64,000 bases of DNA from Strigamia acuminata (Eukaryota; Arthropoda; Chilopoda; Geophilomorpha; Linotaeniidae), in assembly GCA_949358305.1 (NCBI GenBank), contig OX442319.1, positions 2,790,001 through 2,854,000 of the forward strand. The letters run 5' to 3'. The translations under genes were made by a program, and so were the position numbers. This document shows, piece by piece, positions 13,092 to 23,311 of this stretch (the first letter of the stretch is position 1; each line of letters starts with the position of its first letter). The notes beneath the pieces were generated by a model that searched no databases, was not told the DNA's origin, and was given only the letters and a program-made list of their open reading frames with translations.

Positions 13092-13778
13092 TTACTTTGT
13101 ATGCTTTGTTAAATGTTTTTTAAAATTATCATTTCGATTACTAGAATAAGCACACAAATGGCACTTGAATGGCTTTTCTCCAGTATGTGTTAATAGATGT
13201 CTTCTTAAAGTCCCACTTTCTCTGCAGGAATAATCACACAAATGGCACTCGAATGGTTTTTCTCCAGTATGGCTTAGTAAATGTTTTTTTAAATGTCCAC
13301 TTTCTCTGCAGGAATAATCACACAAATGGCACATGAATGGTTTTTCTCCAGTGTGGGTTAATAAATGTCTTTTTAGAGTTCTACTTTCTTCGCTGGAATA
13401 ATCACACAAATGGCACTTGAGTGGTTTTTCTCCAGTGTGGGTTAATTTATGTATTTTTAGAGTTCTACTTTCTCTGCTGGAATAATCACACAAATGGCAC
13501 TTGAATGGTTTTTCTCCAGTGTGGGTTAATAAATGTCTTTTTAAATGTTCTCTTTGACTGCTGGAATAATCACACAAATGGCACGGGAATGGTTTTTCTC
13601 CAGTGTGAATTCTCATATGTACAATCATGTATTGTCTAAGTCGAAAGCAAAGTGAACACGTTTGACATTTGAAAGGCTTTTCACCAGTGTGTTTGAGCAT
13701 GTGACGTTTCAAAAGATAATATTTCGAACACGAATAGTCGCACAAATTGCAACTGTATTTTTGAAGTGTTTTTTCCAT
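13092..13778 (-). CDS. C2H2 zinc-finger protein, 8 fingers (ZNF paralog 1)
   Basis: 228-residue ORF made almost wholly of eight C-x2-C-x12-H-x3-H fingers joined by TGEKPF linkers, after the short N-terminus MEKTLQKYS. The fingers are the 'CDYS' type, with tyrosine two residues after the second cysteine replacing the usual core phenylalanine. Such tandem arrays bind DNA in the nucleus; the target is unknown and there is no KRAB, ZAD, BTB or SCAN effector domain. An acceptor (TTTTAATTTTAG, about 13837) precedes the start codon and a conserved donor (GTTACAG|GTTTGT, about 13961) lies upstream, so a non-coding 5' exon is likely. Paralogs are at 20693-21571 and 25658-26344. Confidence 0.9.
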   Translation of the reverse strand: MEKTLQKYSCNLCDYSCSKYYLLKRHMLKHTGEKPFKCQTCSLCFRLRQYMIVHMRIHTGEKPFPCHLCDYSSSQREHLKRHLLTHTGEKPFKCHLCDYSSRESRTLKIHKLTHTGEKPLKCHLCDYSSEESRTLKRHLLTHTGEKPFMCHLCDYSCRESGHLKKHLLSHTGEKPFECHLCDYSCRESGTLRRHLLTHTGEKPFKCHLCAYSSNRNDNFKKHLTKHTK

Positions 13779-14027
13779 TTTTGACTTTCAGTTTTTAGCA
13801 GATGATTCCCGATGACAATGAAATAAACTTGTTCTAAAATTAAAAATAAAAATGTTTTAATTTGTTCCTCTGACCACTCATCAATCTTAGCTCTACTCTT
13901 CTAATCAATCTACTCGCTTTTCTCCACTCAAAAAAAATAGTTAATCACTTTACAAACCTGTAACTGATTTTAACTTAAAAATATACTTTGTGAGGTCAGT
14001 AGAGTCCCTAATCACAAAGAATCCAGT

Positions 14028-15192
14028 TAGGGATTGCAGTACCGGTTTCAGTATCGGTTCCAGTACCGGTACTGGTACCGGGATTCAGTACCAGTCTTGG
14101 TACCGAGGTTTTTTTCTGTCGGTACTGAGGGCCGGTACTAGTACCATAAGCTTTTCTTGGTACCAGAACCGTCCCTCACACCGGAACCGGAACCGGTACT
14201 TTCCATCATCATAAACAACATAACAATGCCACCTATACTCTGTCTCACTGTAAGGTAGTAGGGAGTTCCTTTTGGCCGAGCCATTTCACTGGTGTATGTA
14301 TACATAAAAGTAGGCCGAAATACCCAAAATGCACTGGATGTGCCCATGTTAAAACACAAAAAACTACATTTCCTGGTGGTGGTAAACAGGCAACAGTTGG
14401 GAGTAAACAGCCTCGGCCAATAGGAACTCTCTACTACCTTACAGTGAGACAGAGTATACTACCAGCATTTCTAATGATGTAGGTGGTGACAAATTTTATT
14501 TCACTCGTTATTTACTCCTTTTAAATTAACTTGGAAATAGTAATAATGGCAAATGGCTGAACTAGAACAGCAAGCATTTGAATATGGCACAAAAAAACTA
14601 ACAAGTAAGAGGGGTAAAGTGTTGTGCCTTTTAGGGTTTGTAGAGGAGAAGGTCCTCTACATCGTTTGGTTTTTTAACTAAAAAAACTGTGATCAGTTTG
14701 TTGAGATGTTGGGGTTTGAAGTTGTGGCACCAGATTTGGAAATTTAGTACAAGGCTTTTTTGTGCCATATTCAAATGCTTGCTGCTCGAAAACTAAGAGG
14801 AGTAGAGACTTGTGCTGTTCACGGTTTATTTAGGAGAAAGTCCTCTATCTTTTCGTGTAAAAACCATTGAAATCCTTGGTAAAAAAAAAATTGGGAGTTG
14901 TTCTATCTGTAGTTTGGGCAAATGTGAATGTGTTGCCAACTTCAGCCTGGTGAATAAATTGTAGTACTACAGTATTATCTAATTATACATGACAAATAAA
15001 TATTTTTGTTAAAAAATAGATTGACTATCCAGAACCGGTACCAATACCGGTGCCAGTACCGCTTTCGGTAGTAGTACCGGCCCAATACCGGTGCCCATTT
15101 TTCATTCGGGAACGGAACCGAATATAGTACCGGAAAAAAATTTCAGTACCGAATACCGGTACCATGAAAATCGTCCGGTACTGCAATCCCTA
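14028..15192. mobile_element. hAT-like non-autonomous element with exact 8-bp target duplication
   Basis: The element starts TAGGGATTGCAGTACCGG and ends with the complement CCGGTACTGCAATCCCTA. It is flanked on both sides by AATCCAGT (14020-14027, 15193-15200). Unit 2 carries the uninterrupted site with one AATCCAGT followed by CGAAAGGAGT; unit 3 has the same site with one base change. The 8-bp duplication and 1165-bp length fit a hAT-superfamily MITE. Subterminal regions are rich in GGTACCGG-type repeats. No transposase is seen. Confidence 0.92.
14234..14458. repeat. 225-bp MITE nested in the hAT-like element
   Basis: Two 36-bp terminal inverted repeats begin TATACTCTGTCTCACTGTAA and differ at one base. 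The subterminal CCTCGGCCAATAGGA and TTTCCTGGTGGT motifs also occur near the right end of the element at 30750-32060, so both belong to one family. It is flanked by TA. Confidence 0.85.
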
Positions 15193-15884
15193 AATCCAGT
15201 CGAAAGGAGTCCTGGTGGACAAGAATCGCAGTCGAATACAATTCGTCTGTTAGGCCTAACGTTCATCGCCGGAGCAAAATTGCACAATACGTGTATAAAC
15301 TGGAAAATATAAAAATAAAACACTGTCAAAAGAAAACCACAGATTAGTATCTCCTCTGCCTTCAACCATCATCTGCAAATCAACTACTATTTTTCAAGTA
15401 TTTAGAAACTTTGATACCTTTAAAACGTGCACGAACGAGAAAGCGCGATGTGTGGCATGGTAAACAATGTCACAACACACGCAAACCCAACGGCGCACCC
15501 AAAAACCAAATAAATAAGCACTCTGAGAATTAGTTGAGCGCATCTCACAGTCAGCATTCTGGCTTCATTATTTGCTCAGACCAGAGGTTATATCCATTTA
15601 TTGTTGAGGTTCTTATAAAACGTCGAACCAAGAATAGGGGACATAACCTTGCCAGACAGTGGTGCACTAACGATTGCATAAGAAAGGATTGGAGTCAATT
15701 ATAGTGTTTTAGATTAAATAAAAATTGCAGTTCTCCTTCCATCTTATTAACAAGGAAATTCCCCACTCAACTTGTGCGCTCGGATCGGCATTCGGGTTTT
15801 TACGTCCCAGTGGCGGCATCGTAAAACCCGGCAAACGGTTTTATGTATTTCTCTTATTGTCGCTTATTTTATTTTATTTTGCAG

Positions 15885-15978
15885 CAGTTTTGTACATATA
15901 GTGTGGAACCCGTTCGGAAGCGGAGCAAATTAGTTCTGCCAGCTCCGCAAATCTCCTGTCAAGAGTTGGAGCACATCG
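15885..15978 (+). pseudogene. Orphan CDC5L exon
   Basis: Between an acceptor (TTATTTTGCAG) and a donor (CATCG|GTAAGC) the frame reads VEPVRKRSKLVLPAPQISCQ. This is nearly the RKRSKLVLPAPQIS motif of CDC5L/Cef1, a Myb-type core component of the Prp19 spliceosome complex. No other CDC5L exon is visible in the window on either strand. It sits exactly where similarity between duplication units 1 and 2 ends, so it is probably a fragment moved by rearrangement. Splice signals look intact, so capture into a transcript is possible. Confidence 0.7.
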
Positions 15979-16198
15979 GTAAGCTTGGAAAAAGTGAGGA
16001 AACTTTTGTTGCACATTACAATACATGTTATTATTCCCAATAAACATTCAGTTCTAATTAAATCAATAAATATAGTCTAATCTAAGCAATTAAAAGTTAG
16101 AGATATGTGTGTGATATGTGTTTTATTGTCAGCACAACACCTTTACCGGATACGGTGCAGTTCTCGTTTTAAAAGCAGACAAAAAAAATAATACACAC

Positions 16199-17047
16199 TG
16201 TAATGAGCCTGAATTATTCCTCAAATTAATAAAGAGCAATTCCAACACTCATTGATGCTTAACAAGACTTATCATAAAATACTCTCTAATATAAAACTCA
16301 CAATGGTTTATTCTGACTTAGAATAACTTTGAGAAGAATTACAATGATAGAAATTATACAGTTAAATTAAATGAGAAAAGAAATAATAGATGAAATGATG
16401 AAATAACTTCAAATCGACGTGGAAACGTTATCTTGACGATTCCAACGTTCCGGCGACGATAACGGCTCGTTTCGTCGCGCTTCTACGGCTCTGTTTCGAC
16501 GCTCGTCTCGAACTACTCTCCGGCGTCTCTCACTGATAAAACGGACTTATTCCGTGATTCAAACTTCTCTGTTGAAATTGCCTGGTACAATTCGACGCCA
16601 CGTCGAATTGTTGGATCGACCGGACTCTTTCCGTAACTTCAAACTCTCTTTCAGCTCGCAACTCCGTCGTCGTAGCGACGTATTTGCGACTCTTCGCAAC
16701 GTCTAGCCGGATTTCCTCCACGGCAAGGCGAAATCTCAAGACAACAATGAGTTATCTCAAGAATACTGGAAAAATCCCACCGCACGTGAAATGTGCGGCA
16801 AGACCGAAATATCTCACTGTTGTAACTGTACAACAGCAAGAATGAGTACGAAAACTTCACTGAGGGTTCACAAAATACTGAAATGGTTCTAGTTATTTTG
16901 TGTTGTGTCTCTGGCAAAGTTCTGGTTCATACTGAGGAGTTCTCACTCCTCTCAGGACTCATTTCCTGTTTGGAGGCTTGTGGGCTGGTTACCCTGGCAA
17001 CCACCCACATTTCCTCCCACTCTGCTCAGCTCTCTTGCCTGTAGACA
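16199..17047 (-). mobile_element. Possible solo LTR or other LTR-like element
   Basis: The block runs TGTAATGAGC...CTGTAGACA on the plus strand (TG...CA), is GC-richer in its middle, and on the minus strand has an AATAAA signal (16307-16312) followed by a T-rich stretch, as in an LTR R-U5 region. It includes a perfect 10-bp-arm palindrome at 16588-16610. No matching target duplication was found at these borders and no partner LTR exists in the window, so this is tentative. Confidence 0.3.
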
Positions 17048-17628
17048 GGAAGCATAAAAAACTCAAACTAAAATGTAATAAATCAAAATATTATTTTACA
17101 GACTTTTTCTGTTGCTTCACTAGTGACCACTAGGGTCACTACAACACTAATAATTAATCCATTTTGATTTGCCATATTTTGATGACGAGAAACCGGAAAA
17201 AGGACAAAAACACTGGCCAAGATAGATGAATACAAAACTGCTATACTAGTTGGAACAAAAACAACTTGTTCGTAACAATAACAAACATGATTTCTAAGGA
17301 AACCAAACAGTTGGCACCACAAAATCCAACAATTAGATGGACAAAACAGTTCAAAGTTTTCCATGGAAACCAGAATTAAAGCTCAGAAATTACTTTTTAA
17401 TCGCAAAAATTGGTTTCTACGGAAACATTGTGTTCTCTGACCGCCAATACGTCGCAAGAGGGCGCGCGGATGTATCTCACGCATTGTAGATACGTGTAAC
17501 AGCCAATCAGAGCTGATTATCTTTGTATTTAACCTGTGCAATTTCACTGAATAAAACACTTGTTGATTGTTAGTCTGTTGTTCGTTTCGCACGCGATTAT
17601 TTCCAATACAGAACACACACAACTGAAA

Positions 17629-18536
17629 ATGGCCGAGTCTACAAATTCCAGCGTCTTCACATTCAAAAAGCGTACAATTAGAAATGAAAACACTCGAAAG
17701 CGAGAGATGTCTGCTCCTGTTGACGGTCTACGCTCCCAATCGGACGAAGTGAGCAGTGAAGTAAAGAAAAAAAAATTCAATAAGCCGATGATCCAGAAGT
17801 CGTTTTTCCAAAAAAAAAACAGTAAACCGAATCCGAATCCGAAACGAAATCGATTTCGACGTCTTACAAATCTTCTAGAACGGCTCAGCGCGAGGGACCA
17901 AACGATATGGGAGCGACAGCAGTGATTGAAACGGAAACCGAAAAGAACAAAGACGCACAGGCAATTTTTGAGAAAGCACAAGTAATTAATAAGGAAACGA
18001 AAGGGAAAGACGAGGACAAAGTGTACCGTGGATTAAATAATTACACGCAGTTTTATGAGAAACGAGACACGGCTAAAGAAAATGCGTCGAGCGAAATAGT
18101 GAGAAAAGGACCGATTTGTGCTCCAGACAATTTAAGAGCGACTGTACGCTGGGATTACCAGCCCGATATTTGTAAGGATTACAAGGAGACGGGCTTTTGT
18201 GGTTTTGGAGACAGTTGCAAATTTTTGCACGACCGTACCGACTATAAACATGGCTGGCAGTTGGAAGAGGAGATCAAAGAAGATGAATCACAATACGAAG
18301 AAAATTCTTCCGACGACGAAGATTTGCCGTTTAAATGTTTCATCTGTAGGAAATCATTTGTCGACCCCGTTGTAACCAAGTGTAGGCATTATTTTTTGCG
18401 AAAAATGTGCTCTTAGTCATTATAAAAATTCGAATCGCTGTTACGTGTGCGCGCAACAAACAAACGGTCTTTTTAACCCTGCAAAAGACATAATTGCCCG
18501 ACTCCAAAAAGGAGAAAATAAAGATGAAGATAGTTA
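17629..18536 (+). pseudogene. RNF113A: RNF113A/CWC24-like gene, intronless and frameshifted
   Basis: RNF113 is a spliceosome-associated CCCH plus RING E3 ligase. The sequence spans the whole family length without introns: N-terminus MAESTNSSVFTFKKR and FNKPMIQKS; then [20 protein letters not shown] and KVYRGLNNY; then the CCCH finger region ([18 protein letters not shown]); then the RING start [20 protein letters not shown]. Two frame breaks exist: one between about 17825 and 17880, after an A10 run, and one extra T in the T6 run near 18393. After the second break the frame continues as [10 protein letters not shown] and [20 protein letters not shown] to a TAA at 18534. It is probably a decayed retrocopy; sequencing error in homopolymers is an alternative. 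Confidence 0.9.
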
Positions 18537-18603
18537 ATTTAATTTACAATTGTTCGTTTACATGTTAGCTTGTCGGGATTGATCGGATCGTACGAAATGC
18601 TAG

Positions 18604-19456
18604 ATGGATTTTCCGACAAGAGAATTTACACAATGGGCATTACGAGCACGGATAAGAAACGGCAATTTTTTGGAGAAATTATTTGTACCAAAAAATAATG
18701 AATTAATGAATAATGAAAACTTTATCGTCACAATGGGAATTATTCAATTCGCCATTACTTCTCATGCTCCTGACAATTATAATTCGCAAAGGTGAAACCG
18801 TTCACGTTTAGACCACTAAAACTGATTTATCCAACACATATTTAACCTCATTTTGAAGCAAATGAGGAGAGAAATTGGGTGATGAATTTGACCTATTTCG
18901 ATTACACTTATCGTTGAACGGTATTCAAGAAGAAGTGAAAAAGTTTGGAAATTTAGCAGTGCCGAAAATAGTTGAAAACGACTTTAAGTTTGAAACATGG
19001 TTTTCTTTTTAATCGTGAAGAGATTACGATTGAAGGTAGAAAAATCGTTACGAAGTTTTCCATCTATCTATTATCGAATTCGCAGCTTCGTTTGCTTTGT
19101 GGATTGAAATAAATATTAAGAAATCTGCATTGATGGAGAACAATTTGAAGTTGGTTATAAATTTTTTTTTCAAAACTGGTGGAACGTCACTGATATTGCC
19201 TGTGCTCGCAAGTCTAATGGAGAGTGAATTAGATTCCTTGTTGTCCGTCATCGATTCTTACAATGTGTGGTTCATTTACTTTCGCAATTTGCTTGTCATA
19301 CTTCTATCAGAATGCTCGCCAATCAATATTCAAAACTCTATACTTCTGAAAATTTTTATTCCTATTTGTATACCAGCCTCCATTCAAAGGAATGACAAGA
19401 TATGTAGAGAAATGTTAAAATACGACATCAATTGCGGGAAAATTAAATCGAGTTGA
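18604..19456 (+). pseudogene. Unidentified decayed coding-like stretch
   Basis: Two coding-like islands (18604-18795, 19097-19456) and a third in another frame around 18870-19010 (including DEFDLFRLHLSLNG) are separated by stops. The amino-acid composition is protein-like with amphipathic leucine-rich stretches. I do not recognise the family. It lies directly between the RNF113-like pseudogene and duplication unit 2. Confidence 0.3.
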
Positions 19457-20159
19457 CACAGAAACAAAATTAGAAATGTTTGCAGAAAACCGATCAGTTT
19501 CTCATGATTATGCAATGCAATTATAAAAAAAAATCAGTTTTTCGTGATTATGCAGAAAAATAGATCAGTCCTTTCATGATTACACACATTGACCGCTGAC
19601 CAGTTGTCATTTGAAATAAAATCAGAAAACAAAACAAAACAAAAAAACAGCTTTTATTTTTAATTTTTACAAGTTTTGGGAAGAAATAATAAATAATAAA
19701 AATTATAAAATTATCAGTCCTTTTATGATTATACACAGTGACTGCTGACCAGTTGCAAACCAGATGGAAAGTGAACGTCAAATTTTGTTGAAAATTTGAA
19801 ATAAAATTAGAAGAAAAAAAAACAGCTTTTATTTTTAATTTTTACAAGTTTTGGGAAGAAATAATAAACTGGAAATAAAATGAGAAAAATATACAGAAAT
19901 GAAATGGCAGATTTTGTTTCGTGGATGAAACAAATTAAAACAAGTTTCAGTTTTCTTAAATTTGAGTTGAACATAAAATGCAATTTCAAATACAGAACTT
20001 TTAATGTATAATTAAATAAATAAATGCAGAAATAATAACACGTATTCGTGGTAAGCAGGACTCCATTCAACCTTATTTTTTTTACCAGGAATATTTTCTA
20101 CCTGTAAAATTTTCGACCCGGTTGAAAGGAATTCTCATAAAAAATTTGAATTTAAGAAT

Positions 20160-20400
20160 ATTGGATTATGCACACATATAGCACTTTTATAAAATTGTTT
20201 TCTATTCTGTGGGTTAATAAATGTTTTTTTTTTTTAAATCCTAACTGCCGAGTGGAAGAGAAGGCACACAAATGGCAATTACATGGTTTTTCTCTGGTAT
20301 GAATTTTTAAATGAATTTTCAAATTCCCATTTCGATTGCAAGATAAACCACAAGTTTTTCTTGTGTTGCTCACCATGAAAAATTGGAAATGAAATGAGAA
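20160..20400 (-). pseudogene. Decayed two-finger C2H2 remnant, unit 2
   Basis: The minus strand reads CGLSCNRNGNLKIHLKIHT, then EKPCNCHLCAFSS and HLLTH. The first finger lacks its normal cysteine pair and the second has inserted residues before its histidines, so neither can fold as a standard C2H2 finger. It is homologous to the remnants in units 1, 3 and 4. Confidence 0.6.
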
Positions 20401-20551
20401 AAATATACATATACCGGTACAGCAAGTAGTAGGTTTTGATTTGTGGATGAAAGAAATTGAAGCAAAATTGTGATTTAAACACAAAAACAAAATGTCATTT
20501 GAAATAAAATTAGAATTGCAGAATTATAAACTTAATGAACAATGTGATTCT

Positions 20552-20704
20552 TACTTTGTATGCTTTTTTAAATGTTTTTTAATAGTATCATTTCAACTAC
20601 TAGAATAAGCACACAAATGGCACTTGAATGGCTTTTCTCCTGTATGTATGGCTAAATGTCTTCTTAAAGTCCCACTAAGAACACTGGAATAATTACACAA
20701 ATGA
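20552..20704 (-). pseudogene. Frameshifted last two fingers of ZNF paralog 2
   Basis: Directly downstream of the 292-residue ORF the other frame continues with CHLCNYSSVLSGTLRRHLAI and a final CHLCAYSSSRNDTIKKH finger ending KKHTK before TAA, as in the other paralogs. A 2-bp deletion near 20706 (GACACGAATGG here, GGCACTTGAATGG elsewhere) separates it from the main ORF. Joined, the ancestral protein would have had 12 fingers. Confidence 0.85.
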
Positions 20705-21571
20705 CACGAATGGTTTTTCTCCAGTATGAGTTAATAAATGTTTTTTTAACCTTCCACTTTCTCTGCAGGAATAATCACACAAATGACACTTGAATGGTTT
20801 TTCTCCTGAATGGATTAATAAATGACTGTTTAAATTCCCACTTTGATTGCAAGAATAAGCACACAAATAGCACTTGAATGGCTTTTCTCCTGTATGTATG
20901 GCTAAATGTCTTCTTAAAGTCCCACTAAGAACACTGGAATAATTACACAAATGGCACTTGAATGGTTTTTCTCCAGTATGAATTGCAATATGTCTTCTCA
21001 AATCTCCACTTTGACTACAAGAATAATCACACAAATGGCACTTGAATGGCTTTTCTCCTGTATGTATGGCTAAATGTCTTCTTAAAGTCCCACTAAGAAC
21101 ACTGGAATAATTACACAAATGGCACTTGAATGGTTTTTCTCCAGTATGGGTTAATAAATGTTTTTTTAACCTTCCACTTTCTCTGCAGGAATAATCACAC
21201 AAATGACACTTGAATGGTTTTTCTCCTGAATGGATTAATAGGTGACTGTTTAAATTCCCACTTTGATTGCAAGAATAAGCACACAAATAGCACTTGAATG
21301 GCTTTTCTCCTGTATGAATTGCAATATGTCTTCTTAAATCCCCACTTCGACTACAAGAATAATCACACAAATGGCACTCGAATGGTTTTTCTCCAGTATG
21401 AATTTTCATATGTACAATCATGTATTGTTTAAGTCGAAAGCAAAGTGAACACGTTTGACATTTGAAAGGCTTTTCACCAGTGTGTTTGAGCATGTGATGT
21501 TTCAAAAGATAATATTGCGAACACGAATAGTCGCACAAATTGCAACTGTATTTTTGAAGTGTTTTTTCCAT
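20693..21571 (-). CDS. C2H2 zinc-finger protein, 10 intact fingers (ZNF paralog 2)
   Basis: 292-residue ORF starting MEKTLQKYS with ten intact 'CDYS/CAYS/CNYS' type C2H2 fingers and TGEKPF linkers, ending abruptly at PFVSFV after a 2-bp deletion. Fingers 4-5-6 recur almost identically as 9-10 and the frameshifted 11, showing an internal duplication of a block of about five fingers (roughly 420 bp). The N-terminal two fingers and the leader splice sites match paralogs 1 and 3. It is a probable nuclear DNA-binding protein without an effector domain. Ten fingers may still function, so I keep it as a CDS rather than a pseudogene. Confidence 0.82.
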   Translation of the reverse strand: MEKTLQKYSCNLCDYSCSQYYLLKHHMLKHTGEKPFKCQTCSLCFRLKQYMIVHMKIHTGEKPFECHLCDYSCSRSGDLRRHIAIHTGEKPFKCYLCAYSCNQSGNLNSHLLIHSGEKPFKCHLCDYSCRESGRLKKHLLTHTGEKPFKCHLCNYSSVLSGTLRRHLAIHTGEKPFKCHLCDYSCSQSGDLRRHIAIHTGEKPFKCHLCNYSSVLSGTLRRHLAIHTGEKPFKCYLCAYSCNQSGNLNSHLLIHSGEKPFKCHLCDYSCRESGRLKKHLLTHTGEKPFVSFV

Positions 21572-22546
21572 TTTTGACTTTCAGTTTTTTGCAGATGATT
21601 CCCGATGATGAAATGAACTTGTTCTAAAATTTAAAAAAAAATTAATTTTTTAATTCGTTCCCCTGACCGCTCATCAACCCTAGCTCTACTCTTCTGATCA
21701 AATCTACTTGCTTTTCTCCACTCAAAGAAAATACCGTAGTTAATTACTGTACAAACCTGTAACTGATTTTAACTTAAAAATATACTTTGTGAGGTCAGTA
21801 GAGTCCCTGATCACAAAGAATCCAGTCGAAAGGAGTTCTAGTGGACAAGAATCACAGTCGAATGCAATTCGTCTGTTAGGCCTAACGTTCTTCGCCCGAG
21901 CACAATTGCACCATACGTGTACAAAATGGATAAATATAAAAATAAAACACTGTCAAAAGAAAACCACAGATTAGTATCTTCTCTGCCTTCAACCATCATC
22001 TGCAAATGTGCTACCATTTTTCAAGTATTCATAAACTTATATACCTTTAAAACGTGCACGAACGAGAAAGTGCGATGTGTGGCATGGAAACAATGTCACA
22101 ACACGCGCACACCCAACGGCGCACCCACAAACCAAATAAATAAGCACTCGAAGGATTAATTGAGCGCATCTCACAGTCAGCATTCTGGCTTCATGTTTTG
22201 CTCAGACCAGAGGTCCTGTCCATTTATTGTGGAAGTTTTTATAAAACGTCGAACCAAGAAGGGGGGGAGGGGACATAACCTTGCCAGACAGTGGTACAAT
22301 AACGATTGCATAAGAGAGGATTGGAGTCACTTATAGTGTTTTAGATTAAATAAAATTGCAGTTCTCCTTCCACCTTATTAACAAGAAAATTCCCCACTCG
22401 ACGTGTTGTGCGCTCGGATCGGCATGCGGGTTTTTACTTCCCAGTGGCGGCATTTGTAAAACCCGGCGCTTGGTTTCATGTATTTCTCTTATCGTCGTCT
22501 GCACCGACAGTCTGAAAACAGTAATGTTTTTTAATATTTATTTATT

Positions 22547-22783
22547 TTAATCAATATTGAATACAACAACAACTGAAAAAAGTAATTTTGCTCTGAGTTC
22601 ATCCGCATGTTGCAGTTCAGTAATGGCGTCTAAAGCGTCTAAAGTGTCGACCCGAGCTTGAGTGTAGAGGTTACCGTAGCAACGAATGAGCACTGTGGGT
22701 GTGCGATCACCCAGCCCCGCGTTTTTGAATTTATACCCTCGTTTTATCATTCGTTGCGCCTGTTCCGCCAACCTGTCTTTCAT
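22547..22783 (-). pseudogene. Unidentified exon-like ORF at the edge of unit 2
   Basis: The ORF reads MKDRLAEQAQRMIKRGYKF, then LIRCYGNLYTQARVDTLDAL and a hydrophobic ending KLLFSVVVV. Its composition looks like a real conserved helical protein rather than chance. A distant resemblance to mitochondria-eating protein (Mieap/SPATA18) relatives is possible from memory but unverified. No neighbouring exon was found. It sits just beyond the end of duplication unit 2. Confidence 0.3.
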
Positions 22784-23311
22784 TTCCAGAGATGGGCTTT
22801 CAAATCGGATTTATCGATTGATTGCTAGACTCCAAGGAAACTGTAGTATTCTCGTATCACTACTATTCAGAGAATCATAATGTCTCTTCATGTGGCAGCA
22901 GCATTGGGCCCAAGCAGGCTTGAACTTGGGACCCAGAAATAAATGGCGTGTTCACTCAGGAATTTACATGTCGACTGATTATGTTTAATGTCAAACAAAA
23001 GTGCAGGTTGCTAGGAGCCTGGCGCCTAGCAACCTGGAATACAATGATATCAAATATATTGTTGTGAATACACAACAGAAACTCCTTGTGACAAAGTGAC
23101 AAGGACAAGAAGACAGGTAATCTTAACCAAAACGCACCATAGTGTTTTTGCGAATAACCGTTGTTAGGCTCCGCCTCGCTTGGCGCCATTTGACCAATCG
23201 CACCGCCAGTGGGCACTCATGAACGTCGCGTGGACGTCCACACGACGTTCCGTTTTATTAGCCAATTGCTGTAATTGATCCCTACTAAAGTTAGTTAGAC
23301 AAACTCAAGCC

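Larger units (their letters stand above)
11900..15865 (-). repeat. Zinc-finger duplication unit 1
   Basis: First of four paralogous segments (others 19481-22500, 24465-27400, 27530-28345). In minus-strand order it holds a 5' region with a spliced leader exon, the zinc-finger exon and a decayed two-finger remnant. Conserved non-coding landmarks include TTAGGCCTAACGTTC, the CTCGGATCGGCATGCGGG-like 5' end and GATCAGTTTCTCATG at the 3' end. Unit 1 is enlarged by the hAT-like insertion at 14028-15192 and by a small MITE at 12550-12658. Confidence 0.9.
19481..22500 (-). repeat. Zinc-finger duplication unit 2
   Basis: Second paralogous segment. It lacks both the hAT-like insertion and the small ACTGCCCC MITE of unit 1 and so provides the empty sites for both. 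Its 3' end (plus-strand left) has short direct repeats of the GATCAGTTTCTCATGATTAT motif. Similarity to unit 1 extends to the sequence after CTCGGATCGGCATGCGGG and ends near 22500. Confidence 0.9.

Noticed and set aside
16530-16917. Arg-rich minus-strand protein
   Set aside because: The frames lie inside a GC-rich LTR-like block, overlap each other, and lack any recognisable domain.
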